Source: Bacteroides fragilis NCTC 9343
Lineage (GTDB): Bacteria; Bacteroidota; Bacteroidia; Bacteroidales; Bacteroidaceae
Length of the DNA stretch: 64,000 nucleotides
Assembly: GCF_000025985.1 (NCBI RefSeq)
Contig: NC_003228.3
Location: 1,612,001 to 1,676,000 of the forward strand
Direction of reading: 5' to 3'
Part shown: in pieces, positions 61,656-64,000 of the stretch
Numbering within the stretch: position 1 is the stretch's first letter
How the letters are laid out: each line of letters opens with the position of its first letter
Position numbers and translations under genes: made by a program
Notes under the pieces: model-generated
What the model was told of the DNA's origin: nothing
The model's database searches: none
The model's input: the letters and a program-made list of their open reading frames with translations, nothing else

Positions 61656-63293
61656 ATGAAAAGAATCTTTCTCTTTGCCGCTCTTCTGACTGCGGCAGTG
61701 GCGGAAACCTTCGCCTGTACTAACTTAATTGTCGGCAAGAATGCGTCTACTGACGGTTCAACCATCGTTTCCTATTCGGCCGACTCGTACGGACTTTTTG
61801 GCGAGCTGTATCACTATCCGGCAGCCACATATCCCAAAGGCACCATGATGGATATTCACGAATGGGATACCGGCAAATATCTGGGACAGATCGAACAGGC
61901 ACGCCAGACTTATAATGTAATCGGTAATATGAACGAGTTTCAGGTAACCATCGGTGAGACGACTTTTGGAGGCCGTCCCGAATTGGTGGATACGTTGGGA
62001 ATTATCGACTACGGAAGCCTGATTTACGTGGGGTTGCAACGTTCGCGTACTGCCCGTGAAGCCATCAAGGTGATGACTGAACTGGTGCAGGAATACGGAT
62101 ATTACAGCAGTGGCGAGTCGTTCACCATTGCCGATCCCAATGAAATATGGATTATGGAGATGATAGGTAAAGGTCCCGGCATCCGGGGAGCCGTATGGGT
62201 AGCTGTCCGAGTGCCGGACGACTGCATTTCGGCACATGCCAACCAGTCGCGCATCCATCAGTTCGATATGGCTGACAAGGCCAACTGCATGTATTCTAAT
62301 GACGTTATTTCTTTTGCCCGCGAAAAAGGATATTTCAGCGGTGTGAACAAAGACTTCAGCTTTGCCGATGCTTATGCACCGCTCGATTTCGGTGCCCGCC
62401 GTTTCTGTGAAGCCCGTGTGTGGAGCTACTTCAATATGTTTACCGACCAAGGTGAAGCCTATCTGCCTTATATCCAAGGAAAGACCAATGACCCTATGCC
62501 TCTGTTCGTAAAGCCGAAACGCAAACTCTCCGTTCAGGATGTAAAGAATGCCATGCGCGACCATTATGAAGGAACCGCCCTCGACATCAGCAATGATTTT
62601 GGTGCCGGACCTTATAAAACACCTTACCGCCTCTCTCCGCTGACTTTCAAGGTAGGCGACCAGGAGTATTTCAATGAGCGTCCCATCTCTACACAACAGA
62701 GCGGTTTCGTTTTTGTGGCTCAGATGCGTGCCAATCTTCCCGATGCTGTAGGCGGTGTGCTTTGGTTTGGTACGGATGATGCCAACATGACTGTTTTCAC
62801 TCCCGTATATTGTTGTACTACCAAAGCTCCGGTATGCTATACGCGTGTAGACGGTGCCGATTACATCACCTTCTCCTGGAACTCCGCTTTTTGGATTTTC
62901 AACTGGGTGGCCAACATGGTATATCCCCGCTACGATTTGATGATCGGCGATGTACGTGCTACGCAGAACGAACTTGAAACCACCTTCAACGAGGCACAGG
63001 AAGGTATTGAAGCAGCTGCTGTTAAGTTGTACGAGAAGAATCCGGAAACGGCTGTGAAGTTTCTGACCAACTATACCGACATGACAGCGCAAAGCACTTT
63101 CAATACTTGGAAACGCTTGGGCGAATTTATCATTGTGAAGTACAATGATGGTGTCATCCGTAAGATGAAGGACGGCAAGTTCGAGCGTAATGCCATTGGT
63201 CAACCCGCAGGCGTGGTACGTCCGGGCTATTCAAAGGAATTCCTTGAAGAGTATGTGAAGCAAACAGGAGAACGCTATAAGGTAACCGAATAA
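61656..63293 (+). CDS. C69-family dipeptidase
   Basis: A 545-residue Ntn-hydrolase of the PepD type. The signal peptide ends right before Cys21 (FACTNLIVGKNASTDGSTIV), which after cleavage becomes the N-terminal nucleophile. YSADSYGLFGELYHYPA, ESFTIADPNEIWIMEMIG and SAHANQSRIHQFDM are typical. It cuts dipeptides or small peptides in the periplasm or outside. A second exported C-terminal region continues to residue 545. Length is normal. Confidence 0.9.
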   Translation: MKRIFLFAALLTAAVAETFACTNLIVGKNASTDGSTIVSYSADSYGLFGELYHYPAATYPKGTMMDIHEWDTGKYLGQIEQARQTYNVIGNMNEFQVTIGETTFGGRPELVDTLGIIDYGSLIYVGLQRSRTAREAIKVMTELVQEYGYYSSGESFTIADPNEIWIMEMIGKGPGIRGAVWVAVRVPDDCISAHANQSRIHQFDMADKANCMYSNDVISFAREKGYFSGVNKDFSFADAYAPLDFGARRFCEARVWSYFNMFTDQGEAYLPYIQGKTNDPMPLFVKPKRKLSVQDVKNAMRDHYEGTALDISNDFGAGPYKTPYRLSPLTFKVGDQEYFNERPISTQQSGFVFVAQMRANLPDAVGGVLWFGTDDANMTVFTPVYCCTTKAPVCYTRVDGADYITFSWNSAFWIFNWVANMVYPRYDLMIGDVRATQNELETTFNEAQEGIEAAAVKLYEKNPETAVKFLTNYTDMTAQSTFNTWKRLGEFIIVKYNDGVIRKMKDGKFERNAIGQPAGVVRPGYSKEFLEEYVKQTGERYKVTE

Positions 63294-63400
63294 TCGCTTC
63301 CAAAGAGTTTTCTGATTAAAAGATAGGAATTTCAAACTTATTCTTTTACATTTGTATTTTAAATAAACTAATTATTAATCTCTAAAATATAGATAGAACC

Positions 63401-64000
63401 ATGGGGAATGAAGAACTAATCAAACAGGTGACTGAGAAAGCCGAAAAGTGGCTGACCCCGGCGTATGATGCCGAAACTCAGGCTGAAGTGAAACGCATGC
63501 TGGAGAACGAAGATAAGACAGAATTGATCGAGGCCTTTTACAAAGATCTCGAGTTTGGTACGGGCGGACTCCGTGGGATCATGGGCGTAGGTACCAATCG
63601 TATGAACATCTATACTGTCGGAGCTGCTACCCAGGGACTCTCTAACTATCTGAACGCAAACTTTAAAGATATGAAACAGATTTCGGTTGTAGTCGGATAC
63701 GATTGCCGTAACAACAGTTCTCTGTTTGCCAAGATCTCTGCGGATATTTTCTCGGCCAATGGCATTAAGGTATATTTGTTCGAAGAGATGCGTCCCACTC
63801 CGGAGATGTCTTTTGCCATCCGTCATCTCGGTTGCCAGAGCGGCATTATCCTGACTGCTTCACACAACCCGAAAGAATACAACGGTTATAAGGCTTATTG
63901 GGACGACGGTGCGCAAGTACTGGCTCCGCACGATAAGGGCATTATCGATGAAGTGAATAAGATTGCTTCTGCTGCCGATATCAAGTTCCAGGGTAACCCG
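63401..64000 (+). CDS. Phosphohexomutase (phosphoglucomutase/phosphomannomutase), 3' end outside the window
   Basis: The first 200 residues of an alpha-D-phosphohexomutase. FGTGGLRGIMGVGTNRMNIY is the N-terminal phosphate-binding loop, and SGIILTASHNPKEYNGYKAY carries the catalytic Ser in TASHNP, with the metal site still to come. The family moves phosphate between C1 and C6 of glucose or mannose; which sugar cannot be told from this part. The full protein should be about 580 residues. The ATG at 63401 follows a 100-base gap. Confidence 0.92.
   Translation, partial: MGNEELIKQVTEKAEKWLTPAYDAETQAEVKRMLENEDKTELIEAFYKDLEFGTGGLRGIMGVGTNRMNIYTVGAATQGLSNYLNANFKDMKQISVVVGYDCRNNSSLFAKISADIFSANGIKVYLFEEMRPTPEMSFAIRHLGCQSGIILTASHNPKEYNGYKAYWDDGAQVLAPHDKGIIDEVNKIASAADIKFQGNP

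Noticed and set aside
61758..63203. A 481-codon open frame on the minus strand
   Set aside because: It lies wholly inside the C69 dipeptidase gene, whose motifs and signal peptide are clear. The antisense protein has no recognisable domain, so it is a composition effect.

Overview
The window is chromosomal DNA from a Bacteroides, almost certainly Bacteroides fragilis. Three things point there: the Bacteroides-type promoters (TTTG, about 19 bases, TAnnTTTG) in front of many genes, the family content (DUF4468, DUF4783, DUF4943, DcaP-type porin, six-bladed-propeller lipoprotein), and above all an eleven-gene capsule operon whose gene order matches the polysaccharide A (PSA) locus: upaY, upaZ, wzx, wcfM, wcfN, wzy, wcfO, wcfP, wcfQ, wcfR, wcfS. 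No database search was possible; assignments come from reading motifs and gene order.

Layout. 1-11.8 kb: pbpC (cut by the window edge) with an alpha-2-macroglobulin lipoprotein, then tilS and a FeoA-FeoB fusion with its small Cys-rich partner. 11.8-15.1 kb: an accessory stretch behind a tRNA-Cys gene. An exact 18-bp copy of the tRNA 3' end recurs 1,574 bp downstream, bracketing a transposase relic and a Fic protein with an altered active-site motif; beyond it lie broken ORFs and a secreted protein made of eight 20-residue repeats. 15.1-21.7 kb: a secreted glycoside-hydrolase-like protein, then a metzincin-type lipoprotein with two propeller lipoproteins.

21.7-33.7 kb: the PSA locus. Its promoter lies in a 231-bp invertible segment bounded by perfect 19-bp inverted repeats, and in this sequence it points toward upaY (ON). 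A hairpin-plus-T-run terminator is built partly from the left inverted repeat, so inversion should dismantle it. The upaY/upaZ regulators are followed by very AT-rich flippase, polymerase and transferase genes, then by less AT-rich wcfR and wcfS, which make and load the first sugar. A tRNA-Thr gene closes the region on the other strand.

33.9-50.6 kb: mostly housekeeping and envelope genes: TlpA-like lipoprotein, SLC13 transporter, methyltransferase, glyoxalase-like protein, metal-dependent hydrolase, pdxH, pirin, a membrane TPR-AraC regulator, a cytoplasmic double protease inhibitor (chagasin-like plus cystatin-like), D-lactate dehydrogenase, FadL-type and DcaP-type outer-membrane proteins, and a propeller lipoprotein gene broken by one TAG. 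50.7-54.4 kb: queuosine salvage and synthesis (transporter, queC, queF), headed by a candidate preQ1-I riboswitch, then rlmH, a DUF4783 protein and nadC. 54.7-64 kb: an ECF sigma/membrane anti-sigma pair with two accessory exported proteins, a flavin oxidoreductase, alanine dehydrogenase, an M23 peptidase, a C69 dipeptidase and the start of a phosphohexomutase.
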